Program-made: the position numbers and the translations under genes | Shown: positions 1 through 5,250 of the stretch, in pieces | Numbering within the stretch: the stretch's first letter is position 1 | How the letters are laid out: each line of letters starts with the position of its first letter | From: an uncultured Thiomonas sp. | GTDB lineage: Bacteria; Pseudomonadota; Gammaproteobacteria; Burkholderiales; Burkholderiaceae_C | Assembly: GCA_937927695.1 (NCBI GenBank) | Contig: CALBRU010000421.1 | Span: 1 to 5,250 of the forward strand | DNA length: 5,250 nt | Direction of reading: 5' to 3' | The notes under the pieces: generated by a model | Seen by the model: the letters and a program-made list of their open reading frames with translations, nothing else | Told to the model about the DNA's origin: nothing | The model's database searches: none

Positions 1-249
1 CCGATGCAGGGCACGGCGGCCGACCTCATCAAGATGGCGATGATCGCCGTCGATGCCGCACTCGTGCGCGAAAAACTGCGTAGCCGGGTGGTGATGCAGG
101 TGCACGACGAACTGGTGCTCGAAGTGCCCGAGGACGAGACGCATTGGGTGCGCGAGCACATCCCCCGTCTGATGGCGGGAGTTGCCCATCTCGACGTCCC
201 GCTGCTGGCTGAAATGGGCATGGGCGCCAACTGGGAGCTGGCGCACTGA
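1..249 (+). CDS. polA: DNA polymerase I, C-terminal fragment (5' end outside window)
   Basis: This is the last 82 codons of DNA polymerase I; the reading frame is open at base 1, so the gene starts upstream. The fragment begins PMQGTAADLIK, the conserved helix of the family A polymerase fingers/palm region. It continues to the motif C segment VMQVHDELVLEV (about 91-126), whose His-Asp-Glu codons lie at 103-111; the Asp is one of the two catalytic metal-binding carboxylates of the palm. The end, LDVPLLAEMGMGANWELAH, matches the usual PolA C-terminus (E. coli ends ...GENWDQAH), so the 3' end is intact and not truncated. The enzyme processes Okazaki fragments and fills repair gaps. The stop codon (247-249) lies inside the first unit of a 13-bp tandem repeat. 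The next gene is convergent. Confidence 0.96.
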   Translation, partial: PMQGTAADLIKMAMIAVDAALVREKLRSRVVMQVHDELVLEVPEDETHWVREHIPRLMAGVAHLDVPLLAEMGMGANWELAH

Positions 250-283
250 GCGTGGCAACTGAGCGCGGCAACTGAGCGCGGCA
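245..283. repeat. 13-bp tandem repeat, three copies, starting on the polA stop
   Basis: Three head-to-tail 13-base units of ACTGAGCGYGGCA lie at 245-257, 258-270 and 271-283. Units 2 and 3 are identical; unit 1 differs at one base (T at 253 instead of C). Unit 1 includes the last base pair of the terminal His codon and the polA TGA, so each unit repeats a TGA. The array fills most of the gap between the convergent polA and FAH genes. The likely origin is slippage or local duplication; no function is evident. It does not form a clear hairpin and has no T-tract, so it does not look like a terminator. Confidence 0.9.
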
Positions 284-295
284 GGTCTGGGGCGG

Positions 296-1000
296 TCAGA
301 CGATGCGAACCTGCAGCGGCGTGAGGCCGTCTATCGTGCCGCGCAGTACTTGGCCGCGGGTGATGGCGCCGACGCCATCGGGCGTGCCGGTGAAAATCAG
401 GTCGCCGGGTTTCAAGGTGAACAGGGTCGAGAGCCGGGCGATGGTTTCGTCCACCGACCAGATCATCTGCTCCAGCCGCCCTTGCTGACGCACGGCACCA
501 TCGACCGTCAGCGCAATCGCGCCACTGTTCAGCTCGGCGCCGGGTTGACGCGGCGTGATCGGGCCGACGGGGGCGGATTGGTCGAAGGCCTTGCCGATTT
601 CCCACGGCCGACCCTGCGCCTTCATCTGCCCCTGCAGATCGCGGCGGGTCAGGTCGAGGCCGACCGCGTAGCCGTAGATGTGCGCGGCGGCCTGCCCCAC
701 GGGAATGTCGCGGCCCGCAGCGCCGATGGCGACGACCAGCTCGATTTCGTGATGCAGATCTTGCGTAACGGACGGGTAGGCGATGTCGCCGGTCTGCCCA
801 GCGGCAACCGCAATCACTGCGTCGGCATCGCCGGGCTTGCAGAAAAAAAACGGCGGCTCACGATTCGGGTCTGAGCCCATTTCCCGCGCATGGGCCGCGT
901 AGTTGCGCCCGACGCAATACACGCGGCGCACGGGAAAGGCGAGATCGCTGCCCACGATGGGCAGCAGGGCGGGGGAGTGGGGTGGGAAGGCGGTGGGCAT
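296..1000 (-). CDS. Fumarylacetoacetate hydrolase (FAH) family protein, acylpyruvate/fumarylpyruvate hydrolase-like
   Basis: The 234-residue product is the usual size for the small single-domain FAH hydrolases, which cleave C-C bonds in 2,4-diketo acids such as fumarylpyruvate late in aromatic-compound catabolism; it would be cytoplasmic. Visible family motifs are VYCVGRNYAAHAREMG (27-42, with His37), the PPFFFCKP loop (49-56), the metal ligands Glu85 and Glu87 in HHEIELVV, Asp116 in GLDLTRRD, Lys136 in EIGKAFD, and the C-terminal FTGTPDGVGAI (203-213). The set is complete, so the enzyme should be active. I chose the ATG at 1000 because homologues I remember start close to the GSDLAFPVRRVYCVGRNY stretch. 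An in-frame GTG at 1051 would add 17 residues. Neither start has a strong Shine-Dalgarno. No aromatic-degradation genes flank it, so the exact substrate cannot be assigned; NagK-type fumarylpyruvate hydrolase is the best guess. Confidence 0.9.
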   Translation of the reverse strand: MPTAFPPHSPALLPIVGSDLAFPVRRVYCVGRNYAAHAREMGSDPNREPPFFFCKPGDADAVIAVAAGQTGDIAYPSVTQDLHHEIELVVAIGAAGRDIPVGQAAAHIYGYAVGLDLTRRDLQGQMKAQGRPWEIGKAFDQSAPVGPITPRQPGAELNSGAIALTVDGAVRQQGRLEQMIWSVDETIARLSTLFTLKPGDLIFTGTPDGVGAITRGQVLRGTIDGLTPLQVRIV

Positions 1001-1128
1001 GACAGGTTCGGTCTCGATTGGTTGAACGAGTGTAGGCAGGGAGCAGGTCACTCAAGGCGAAATGTGGCGCGGATTCCACGCTGATTCACGCACTGTTACA
1101 GATCGAGCCATCCCGCGTGGGGCAGGTC

Positions 1129-1158
1129 TTGATCTTCATCAGCCGCTGCGCATACGAT
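1129..1158 (+). promoter_or_regulatory. Candidate sigma-70 promoter of feoABC
   Basis: TTGATC (1129-1134) resembles a -35 box (4 of 6 matches to TTGACA). It is followed after 18 bp by TACGAT (1153-1158), a -10 box with 4 of 6 matches including the conserved TA...T. Transcription would start near 1165, about 55 bp before the feoA ATG and at the edge of the Fur-like palindrome. This is an eye-based match only. An AT-rich stretch just downstream (1157-1164) could supply an alternative -10. Confidence 0.42.
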
Positions 1159-1166
1159 ATATGAAA

Positions 1167-1181
1167 CGATAAACATTATCA
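1167..1181. promoter_or_regulatory. Fur box (ferric uptake regulator operator) upstream of feoA
   Basis: CGATAAACATTATCA matches the 7-1-7 Fur consensus TGATAATnATTATCA at 12 of 14 defined positions. The 19-bp form ending at 1180 matches GATAATGATAATCATTATC at 14 of 19. It is an AT-rich island in otherwise GC-rich DNA. It lies 41 bp before the feoA start and just past the candidate -10 box, where bound Fur-Fe(II) would block RNA polymerase. Fur control of feo operons is well established in proteobacteria. An ACGATA repeat 12 bp apart (1154 and 1166) could extend the site upstream. Confidence 0.8.
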
Positions 1182-1211
1182 TTTGCGCATTGCCATCAAG
1201 CAGATTCTTTC

Positions 1212-1224
1212 AGGTCAGATCATG
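1212..1224 (+). promoter_or_regulatory. Ribosome binding site and start codon of feoA
   Basis: AGG at 1212-1214 (in TTTCAGGTCAG) precedes the ATG at 1222-1224 by 7 bases. This short but well-placed Shine-Dalgarno supports the ATG over the in-frame TTG at 1183. The TTG abuts the Fur box and would add 13 residues not expected in FeoA. Confidence 0.6.
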
Positions 1225-1512
1225 CACACCGACTCCGTAGTGGTTTCCCTCGCACAGCTTCCCTATGGGCAATGCGCCCAGGTGGTCGATTTCGATGGCG
1301 GGCGCGCCATGGTGCAGCGCATGGTCATGCTCGGTATCCGCCGTGGCGTGCCGCTGTGCGTGGTGCACGGCCCCGGGCCGCGGGGCACGGTGGTGCAGGT
1401 GGGCGGTGCGCGCATTGCGCTGGGGCGGGGCGTGACTGACAAAATCCGCGTGATGCCTATCGTAGCTTCGGCGGCTGCGTCGCCTGCGGTGCATCAAAAG
1501 GCTGCGGCATGA
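1222..1512 (+). CDS. feoA: Ferrous iron transport protein A (FeoA)
   Basis: The 96-residue cytoplasmic protein has an SH3-like FeoA domain. The family signature is visible: SLAQLPYGQCAQVVDF near the N-terminus, then QRMVMLGIRRGVPLCVV (32-48) with the LGxxxG element, then the strands GTVVQVGGARIALGRG (55-70) and the closing IRVMP (75-79). FeoA is needed for FeoB-dependent Fe(II) uptake and is thought to bind FeoB or affect its GTPase. An Ala-rich tail (about 81-96) extends past the domain. The ATG at 1222 is preferred because it has a placed Shine-Dalgarno and gives a normal FeoA N-terminus. The stop overlaps the feoB start (ATGA at 1509-1512), so the two are translationally coupled. The Fur-like site upstream predicts iron repression. 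Confidence 0.94.
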   Translation: MHTDSVVVSLAQLPYGQCAQVVDFDGGRAMVQRMVMLGIRRGVPLCVVHGPGPRGTVVQVGGARIALGRGVTDKIRVMPIVASAAASPAVHQKAAA

Positions 1513-3860
1513 GCGCGTGTCACGATCCGGATTGCGCCGTCGCCGCGGATGCAGACGCCGGCCTGCCGGTGATCGCTCTGGCGGGCAACCCCAATTGCGG
1601 CAAGACCACGATTTTCAACCTGCTCACCGGGGCGCATCAGCATGTGGGCAACTGGCCCGGCGTCACGGTGGAGCAGCGCCGGGGCACGGCTTCCGCGGCA
1701 GGGCTGAAGCTCTCGGTGATCGATCTTCCTGGCGTGTACAGCCTGCTGGGCGGCGGCGGCGCCGATCAGGGGGTGGCGCGCAACTTTCTACTCGATGAGC
1801 GCGTGGATCTCATCGTCAACATCGTCGATGCCTCCAATCTCGAACGCCATCTGGCGCTGACCTTCGAACTGTTCGAAACCGGCAAGCCGCTGATCCTCGC
1901 GCTCAATATGGTGGACGAGGCACAGGCGCTCGGCCTGGAGCCGCAGGTGCATGCGCTGTCCGAACACCTCGGTGTGCCCGTGGTGCCGCTGGTCGCACGA
2001 AAAGGCCGTGGCCGCACGGAACTGCTCGACACCATTCGTGGCGCCTTGCATAAAGCGCCCTGCGCCTTGATGCCGTCCTATCCGCCCGAGGTCGAGCAGG
2101 CGATCGATCAGGTCGGCGCCCAACTCGCCGTGCCCTCATCACCGCGGCGCCGCTTCGATGCGCTGCGGCTGCTCGAAGGGCTGGTGGTGTCGCCCTCGGT
2201 CGAGGTACGGGCCGGCGTGGCGGCGGCGCAGGCGCAGGTGCTCGCCCAGGCTGGCGAAGAAGTGGCCGATCTGGTTGCGGCCACCCGCTTTGGCTGGGCG
2301 CACCAGCTCGCAAGCATTGCCATGCAGCGCAGCGGCAAGATGGGGGTGCGCCACCGCGTGACCGATGTGCTCGACCGCGTGGTGCTCAACGAGTGGCTGG
2401 GCGTGCCGGTGTTTTTGCTGGTGCTGTATCTGGTGTTCGTGGTGAGCTTCAGCGGCGGCAATATCTTTCTCGACTTTTTCGATCAGGCCTCGTCGGCGCT
2501 GCTCATCAGCGGCGTCGGCCACGTGATGCTGCAGGCCGGGCTGCCCGATTGGATGGTGTCCATGGTCGCTGGCGGCGTGGGCGGCGGGCTCAACCTGGTC
2601 ATCTCGTTCATCCCGCCCATCGGCCTCACTTTTTTGTTCCTCGCGTTTCTCGACGACTCGGGCTACATGGCGCGCGCCGCCTATGCGATGGACCGCTTCA
2701 TGCGGCGCATGGGCCTGCCCGGCAACTCGCTGGTGCCCATGGTCATCGGCTTTGGTTGCAATGTGCCGGCCATCATGGGCTCGCGCATCATCGAAGACCC
2801 GCGCGGCCGCCTGCTGACGGTGCTGATGCAGCCCTTCATGTCGTGCTCGGCGCGGCTGACCATCTATATGGCGTTCGCCGTAGTGTTTTTCCGCAGTACC
2901 GGCGGGCAGGTGGTGTTTCTGCTGTACGTGCTGGGCATCGTGGTGGCGCTGTTGACCGCGTGGATGCTGGGCAAGACGGCCATCCGTGGCGAGCCCATGC
3001 CGTTTGTCATGGAACTTCCGCCCTATCGCCTGCCTAGCCTGCGCAGCGTAGGGCTGCAGGCCTGGCAGCGGTTGAAGGTGTTCATGTTCCGCGTCGGCAA
3101 GGTGATCGTGGTCATCGGGGTGGTGTTGTTCGTGCTCCCCGGCATCGGCTGGACAGCCAAGGGCCTGCAGGCGACCGACATCGATCACTCCCTGCTCGCG
3201 CAGGGCAGCCGGGCCATTGCGCCAGTGTTCGAGCCCATGGGCATCACCCGGGAGAACTGGCCCGCGGTGTCGGGCCTGCTGGCGGGCGCAGCCGCCAAAG
3301 AGATCGTGATCGGCACGCTCAACGGCATTTATCAGCGACAGCAGGCTTCCGACTTGATGGCGGCCTACCGTCAGCCTGATGTGGGCGCCAAGCTATGGGA
3401 GGCCGCCAAGACCATTCCCGAAAACGCCGTGGCCTTTTTCGGCAGCTTCCTCGATCCGCTGGGGCTGCACGATCTGCAGTCCACCAACGCGACCGAGCAG
3501 GCCAGCGGCGCCAGCAACGAAACCCTCGCCGGGCTGGCTGCTGCCTTCACCCCGCTGTCGGCCTTCGCCTATCTGGTGTTCGTCTTGCTGTACGTGCCCT
3601 GCGCCAGCACCATGGGGGCGCTGCGCCGTGAGGTGGGCTGGGGCTGGATGGTGTTTTCCGTGCTTTACGGCATCGGCATAGCCTGGGCCGCGGCCACGGT
3701 GATCTATCAGATCGGCACGTTTGCCCAGCATCCCCAATCGTCCGCCCTGTGGGTGGCCGCTTGCGTTGCCGCCTTTGTGCTGCTGGTGGTGGGCCTGCGC
3801 CAATACGGCGACCGCACCGAGCGCCGCGTGGCGACGCAGGGGCTGGAGAGCTTGGTATGA
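1509..3860 (+). CDS. feoB: Ferrous iron transporter FeoB (GTPase-coupled inner-membrane Fe(II) permease)
   Basis: This 783-residue protein is full length for FeoB. The N-terminal G domain shows G1 GNPNCGKT (26-33), G2 GVTVE (51-55, Thr53), G3 DLPG (72-75), G4 NMVD (133-136) and G5 VARKGRG (162-168). A helical linker domain (about 185-275) follows, then the membrane part. The first Gate repeat carries FIPPIGLTFLFLAFLDDSGYM (about 367-387), GFGCNVPA (414-421, Cys417) and SCSARLTIYM (445-454). The second carries GAAAKEIVIGTLN (593-605) and YVPCAST (695-701, Cys698). Hydrophobic segments include about 298-313, 362-381, 466-486, 529-545, 683-698, 711-733 and 746-762. It moves Fe(II) into the cytoplasm under micro-oxic or acidic conditions. 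An AAAAGG Shine-Dalgarno (1496-1501) sits 7 bases before the ATG. The roughly 18-residue N-terminal extension includes CHDPDC. Its stop overlaps the feoC start. Confidence 0.97.
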   Translation: MSACHDPDCAVAADADAGLPVIALAGNPNCGKTTIFNLLTGAHQHVGNWPGVTVEQRRGTASAAGLKLSVIDLPGVYSLLGGGGADQGVARNFLLDERVDLIVNIVDASNLERHLALTFELFETGKPLILALNMVDEAQALGLEPQVHALSEHLGVPVVPLVARKGRGRTELLDTIRGALHKAPCALMPSYPPEVEQAIDQVGAQLAVPSSPRRRFDALRLLEGLVVSPSVEVRAGVAAAQAQVLAQAGEEVADLVAATRFGWAHQLASIAMQRSGKMGVRHRVTDVLDRVVLNEWLGVPVFLLVLYLVFVVSFSGGNIFLDFFDQASSALLISGVGHVMLQAGLPDWMVSMVAGGVGGGLNLVISFIPPIGLTFLFLAFLDDSGYMARAAYAMDRFMRRMGLPGNSLVPMVIGFGCNVPAIMGSRIIEDPRGRLLTVLMQPFMSCSARLTIYMAFAVVFFRSTGGQVVFLLYVLGIVVALLTAWMLGKTAIRGEPMPFVMELPPYRLPSLRSVGLQAWQRLKVFMFRVGKVIVVIGVVLFVLPGIGWTAKGLQATDIDHSLLAQGSRAIAPVFEPMGITRENWPAVSGLLAGAAAKEIVIGTLNGIYQRQQASDLMAAYRQPDVGAKLWEAAKTIPENAVAFFGSFLDPLGLHDLQSTNATEQASGASNETLAGLAAAFTPLSAFAYLVFVLLYVPCASTMGALRREVGWGWMVFSVLYGIGIAWAAATVIYQIGTFAQHPQSSALWVAACVAAFVLLVVGLRQYGDRTERRVATQGLESLV

Positions 3861-4159
3861 ACCCGCTGTTCGCCGTGCGCGATTGCCTGCGCGAAAAGCA
3901 GCCTGCCAGCGCCGCCGAGATTGCCGCCTGCGTACAGGTTTCAGCGTTAGTTGCCGAAGACATGCTGGCGCACTGGGTGCAGCGAGGGTTAGTCGAACGG
4001 ATCGATGCGCAGGGCGGCGCCTGCAGCAGCGGCTCCTGCGGAAGTTGTGGCCAATGCGGCACCCGCAAGACGGCGGCAGCGCTTTACCAGTGGCGCGGTC
4101 TGCAGGCAGCCGCTGTATCCCCGTCAAAAGCCCCGGTGTTGATGCTGCGCCCTGCCTGA
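3857..4159 (+). CDS. feoC: FeoC-like winged-helix protein with Cys cluster
   Basis: The 100-residue product starts at an ATG overlapping the feoB stop (ATGA, 3857-3860), with GGAGAG (3845-3850) 6 bases upstream. Residues 1-50 fit the FeoC winged helix: a first helix (LFAVRDCLREKQ), an AAEIAACVQVSALVAEDMLAHWVQRG helix-turn-helix region (about 19-44), then LVERID. A wing-like loop follows with four cysteines, Cys56, Cys61, Cys64 and Cys67 (CSSGSCGSCGQC), then TRKTAAALYQW. In enterobacteria FeoC binds the FeoB N-terminal domain, can carry a labile [4Fe-4S] cluster, and protects FeoB from FtsH proteolysis under low oxygen. The same role is inferred here. The tail (about 83-100) is not recognisably conserved. 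The final cysteine spacing is tighter than in the enterobacterial protein, so the nature of the cluster is uncertain. Position and fold make the FeoC call firm. Confidence 0.85.
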   Translation: MNPLFAVRDCLREKQPASAAEIAACVQVSALVAEDMLAHWVQRGLVERIDAQGGACSSGSCGSCGQCGTRKTAAALYQWRGLQAAAVSPSKAPVLMLRPA

Positions 4160-4223
4160 ACTTCGGCGGCTTTGCAAGCACGGGGTTTTGCCGGGCGGCC
4201 TAAGCTAGCGTTCTTTACCTCAC

Positions 4224-4239
4224 GGAGAAGAACGCCATG
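4224..4239 (+). promoter_or_regulatory. Strong ribosome binding site and start of the aldo-keto reductase
   Basis: GGAGAAG (4224-4230) lies 6 bases before the ATG at 4237. This favours 4237 over the next in-frame ATG at 4249, which would sit 18 bases from the site. The gap after feoC (4160-4236) shows no convincing rho-independent terminator. Confidence 0.75.
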
Positions 4240-5238
4240 CACAACTCTATGCTTTATCGCCGTCTTGGCCGCAGCGGCCTGCAAGTCAGCCTGTTTTCGC
4301 TCGGTTCCTGGGTGACATTTCACAATCAGGTCGATGCGTCGGGCGTGCGCGAGATGATGGCTGCCGCGCGCGATGCGGGAATCAATTTTTTCGACAACGC
4401 CGAGGTCTATGCCAATGGCGAAAGCGAGCGGCTGATGGGTGAGGCGCTGGCGCAGCTCAAGTGGAACCGGCTCGACTATGTAGTGTCGAGCAAGTTTTTC
4501 TGGGGGCTCGACGCGGGCACGGCCGAAAAACCGCGCATCAATGGCCGCAACACCCTGAACCGCAAGTATCTGATGCAGGCGGTCGATGGCAGCCTCAAGC
4601 GCATGGGCCTGGATTTCATCGACCTGATCTACTGCCATCGCCCCGATCCGCATACCCCTATCGAAGAAACTGTCTGGGCGCTGCACAACGTCATCGAGCA
4701 GGGCAAGGCGCTGTATTGGGGCACCAGCGAGTGGAGCGCCGACGAGATTCGTGCCGCCTACGAGGTTGCCGAGCGGCACCATCTGCACAAGCCGGTGATG
4801 GAGCAGCCGCAATATCACCTGTTCCATCGCAAGCGGGTGGAGCAGGAGTACGCCCGGCTCTACGACGACATCGGCCTGGGGCTCACGACCTGGAGCCCAC
4901 TGGCGTCAGGTCTGCTGACGGGCAAATATCGACAGGGCATCCCCGCAGGCAGCCGCGGCGCGATGCAGAACGTGAGCTTTTTGCGCGACGGTCTGCTCGA
5001 CGCGCAGAAGAATGCCGCGGTGGGCGAGTTCGAAGGCATCGCGCAGCAACTCGGGTGCAGCGTGGCGCAACTGGCGCTGGCCTGGGTGGCGCACAACCCG
5101 CGGGTGAGTTCGGTCATTCTGGGGGCTTCGAAGCTGTTGCAACTGCAGGAGAACCTGGGCGCACTAGACGTGCTGCCCAGGCTCACGCCGGAGGTGCTGG
5201 CGCAGATGGACGCCATCTCCGCACCGCTAGCGGTCTGA
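4237..5238 (+). CDS. Aldo-keto reductase, Kv-beta-like branch
   Basis: The 333-residue protein is a cytoplasmic NADPH-dependent aldo-keto reductase with a TIM-barrel fold. It resembles bacterial relatives of the voltage-gated K+ channel beta subunit. The barrel starts at [19 protein letters not shown] (7-25). The catalytic tetrad appears as Asp53 and Tyr58 in FFDNAEVY, Lys86 in SSKFFWG, and His134 in [14 protein letters not shown]; animal Kv-beta has Asn at that last place, so this copy keeps the classical catalytic His. Cofactor-binding elements include [12 protein letters not shown] (160-171), [10 protein letters not shown] (189-198), [15 protein letters not shown] (217-231) and the C-terminal [17 protein letters not shown] (291-307). 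The likely role is reduction of aldehydes or ketones; the natural substrate is unknown. It sits 77 bp after feoC on the same strand with its own Shine-Dalgarno, so read-through from feo is possible but not shown. The stop is at 5236-5238. Confidence 0.93.
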   Translation: MHNSMLYRRLGRSGLQVSLFSLGSWVTFHNQVDASGVREMMAAARDAGINFFDNAEVYANGESERLMGEALAQLKWNRLDYVVSSKFFWGLDAGTAEKPRINGRNTLNRKYLMQAVDGSLKRMGLDFIDLIYCHRPDPHTPIEETVWALHNVIEQGKALYWGTSEWSADEIRAAYEVAERHHLHKPVMEQPQYHLFHRKRVEQEYARLYDDIGLGLTTWSPLASGLLTGKYRQGIPAGSRGAMQNVSFLRDGLLDAQKNAAVGEFEGIAQQLGCSVAQLALAWVAHNPRVSSVILGASKLLQLQENLGALDVLPRLTPEVLAQMDAISAPLAV

Positions 5239-5250
5239 TCGTTCAGCTGA

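Noticed and set aside
250..295. Bidirectional terminator between convergent polA and the FAH gene
   Set aside because: The gap is direct repeats, not inverted repeats, and has no T-tract on either strand.
350..874. A 174-codon + strand open frame opposite the FAH gene
   Set aside because: It lies wholly within the FAH gene, which has complete family motifs; the translation is low-complexity and Gly/Arg/Asp-rich.
1183..1221. TTG start giving a 109-residue FeoA
   Set aside because: It abuts the Fur box and the predicted transcript start, has no Shine-Dalgarno, and adds residues outside the FeoA domain. The ATG at 1222 is better placed.
2139..3188. A 349-codon open frame antisense to feoB
   Set aside because: Its product is an unbroken His/Gln/Ala/Arg-rich composition typical of the reverse complement of GC-rich membrane-protein codons. 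It has no domain I recognise, and feoB is certain on the other strand.
4160..4236. Rho-independent terminator or sigma-70 promoter between feoC and the aldo-keto reductase
   Set aside because: Only weak short stems (CGGC at 4167 with GCCG at 4190, or GCC/GGC) with no following T-run are present. TAAGCT at 4201 could be a -10 box, but no -35 box lies at the right distance (TTGCAA at 4172 is 23 bp away).
3393..4827. Long - strand open frames across feoB 3' end, feoC and the aldo-keto reductase
   Set aside because: They are shadows of well-supported + strand genes, with Arg/Pro/Ala-rich or unfamiliar translations and no plausible start context.
1..5250. A previously undescribed multigene system, mobile element, CRISPR array or RNA gene
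   Set aside because: Reading both strands showed known families in ordinary arrangement, with no transposase, long inverted repeats, spaced repeat array, tRNA-like or rRNA-like sequence.

Overview
The window is compact, high-GC bacterial chromosome with G/C-rich third codon positions, short intergenic gaps and ATGA gene overlaps. The protein sequences fit a betaproteobacterium, probably a Burkholderiales relative. This placement rests on remembered family resemblance and GC, not on a search. Five genes and one 3' gene fragment account for nearly all of it, and I see no mobile element, RNA gene or CRISPR array.

Layout. Bases 1-249 are the 3' end of polA (DNA polymerase I), on the + strand. 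It converges with a fumarylacetoacetate hydrolase (FAH) family gene on the - strand (296-1000). The gap between them holds three 13-bp tandem repeats that begin on the polA stop codon. A regulatory region of about 220 bp then separates the FAH gene from the divergent operon. It contains a good Fur-box-like palindrome (1167-1181) just downstream of a plausible sigma-70 promoter.

The centre is a ferrous-iron uptake operon, feoA-feoB-feoC (1222-4159), whose three genes are joined by ATGA stop/start overlaps. FeoB is the full-length GTPase-coupled inner-membrane Fe(II) permease. FeoA is the small SH3-like cytoplasmic partner. FeoC is a small winged-helix protein with a Cys cluster. The Fur box predicts repression when iron is plentiful. 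The FeoC cluster is spaced CX4CX2CX2C, tighter at its last cysteine than the enterobacterial form I remember.

After a 77-bp gap, an aldo-keto reductase of the Kv-beta-like branch (4237-5238) has its own strong ribosome binding site and is probably a separate unit. The window ends 12 bp after its stop.

I found no unknown multigene system. The points most worth a second look are the FeoC cysteine spacing, the Fur-box/promoter arrangement, the Cys/His-bearing N-terminal extension of FeoB, and the 13-bp repeat at the polA stop.
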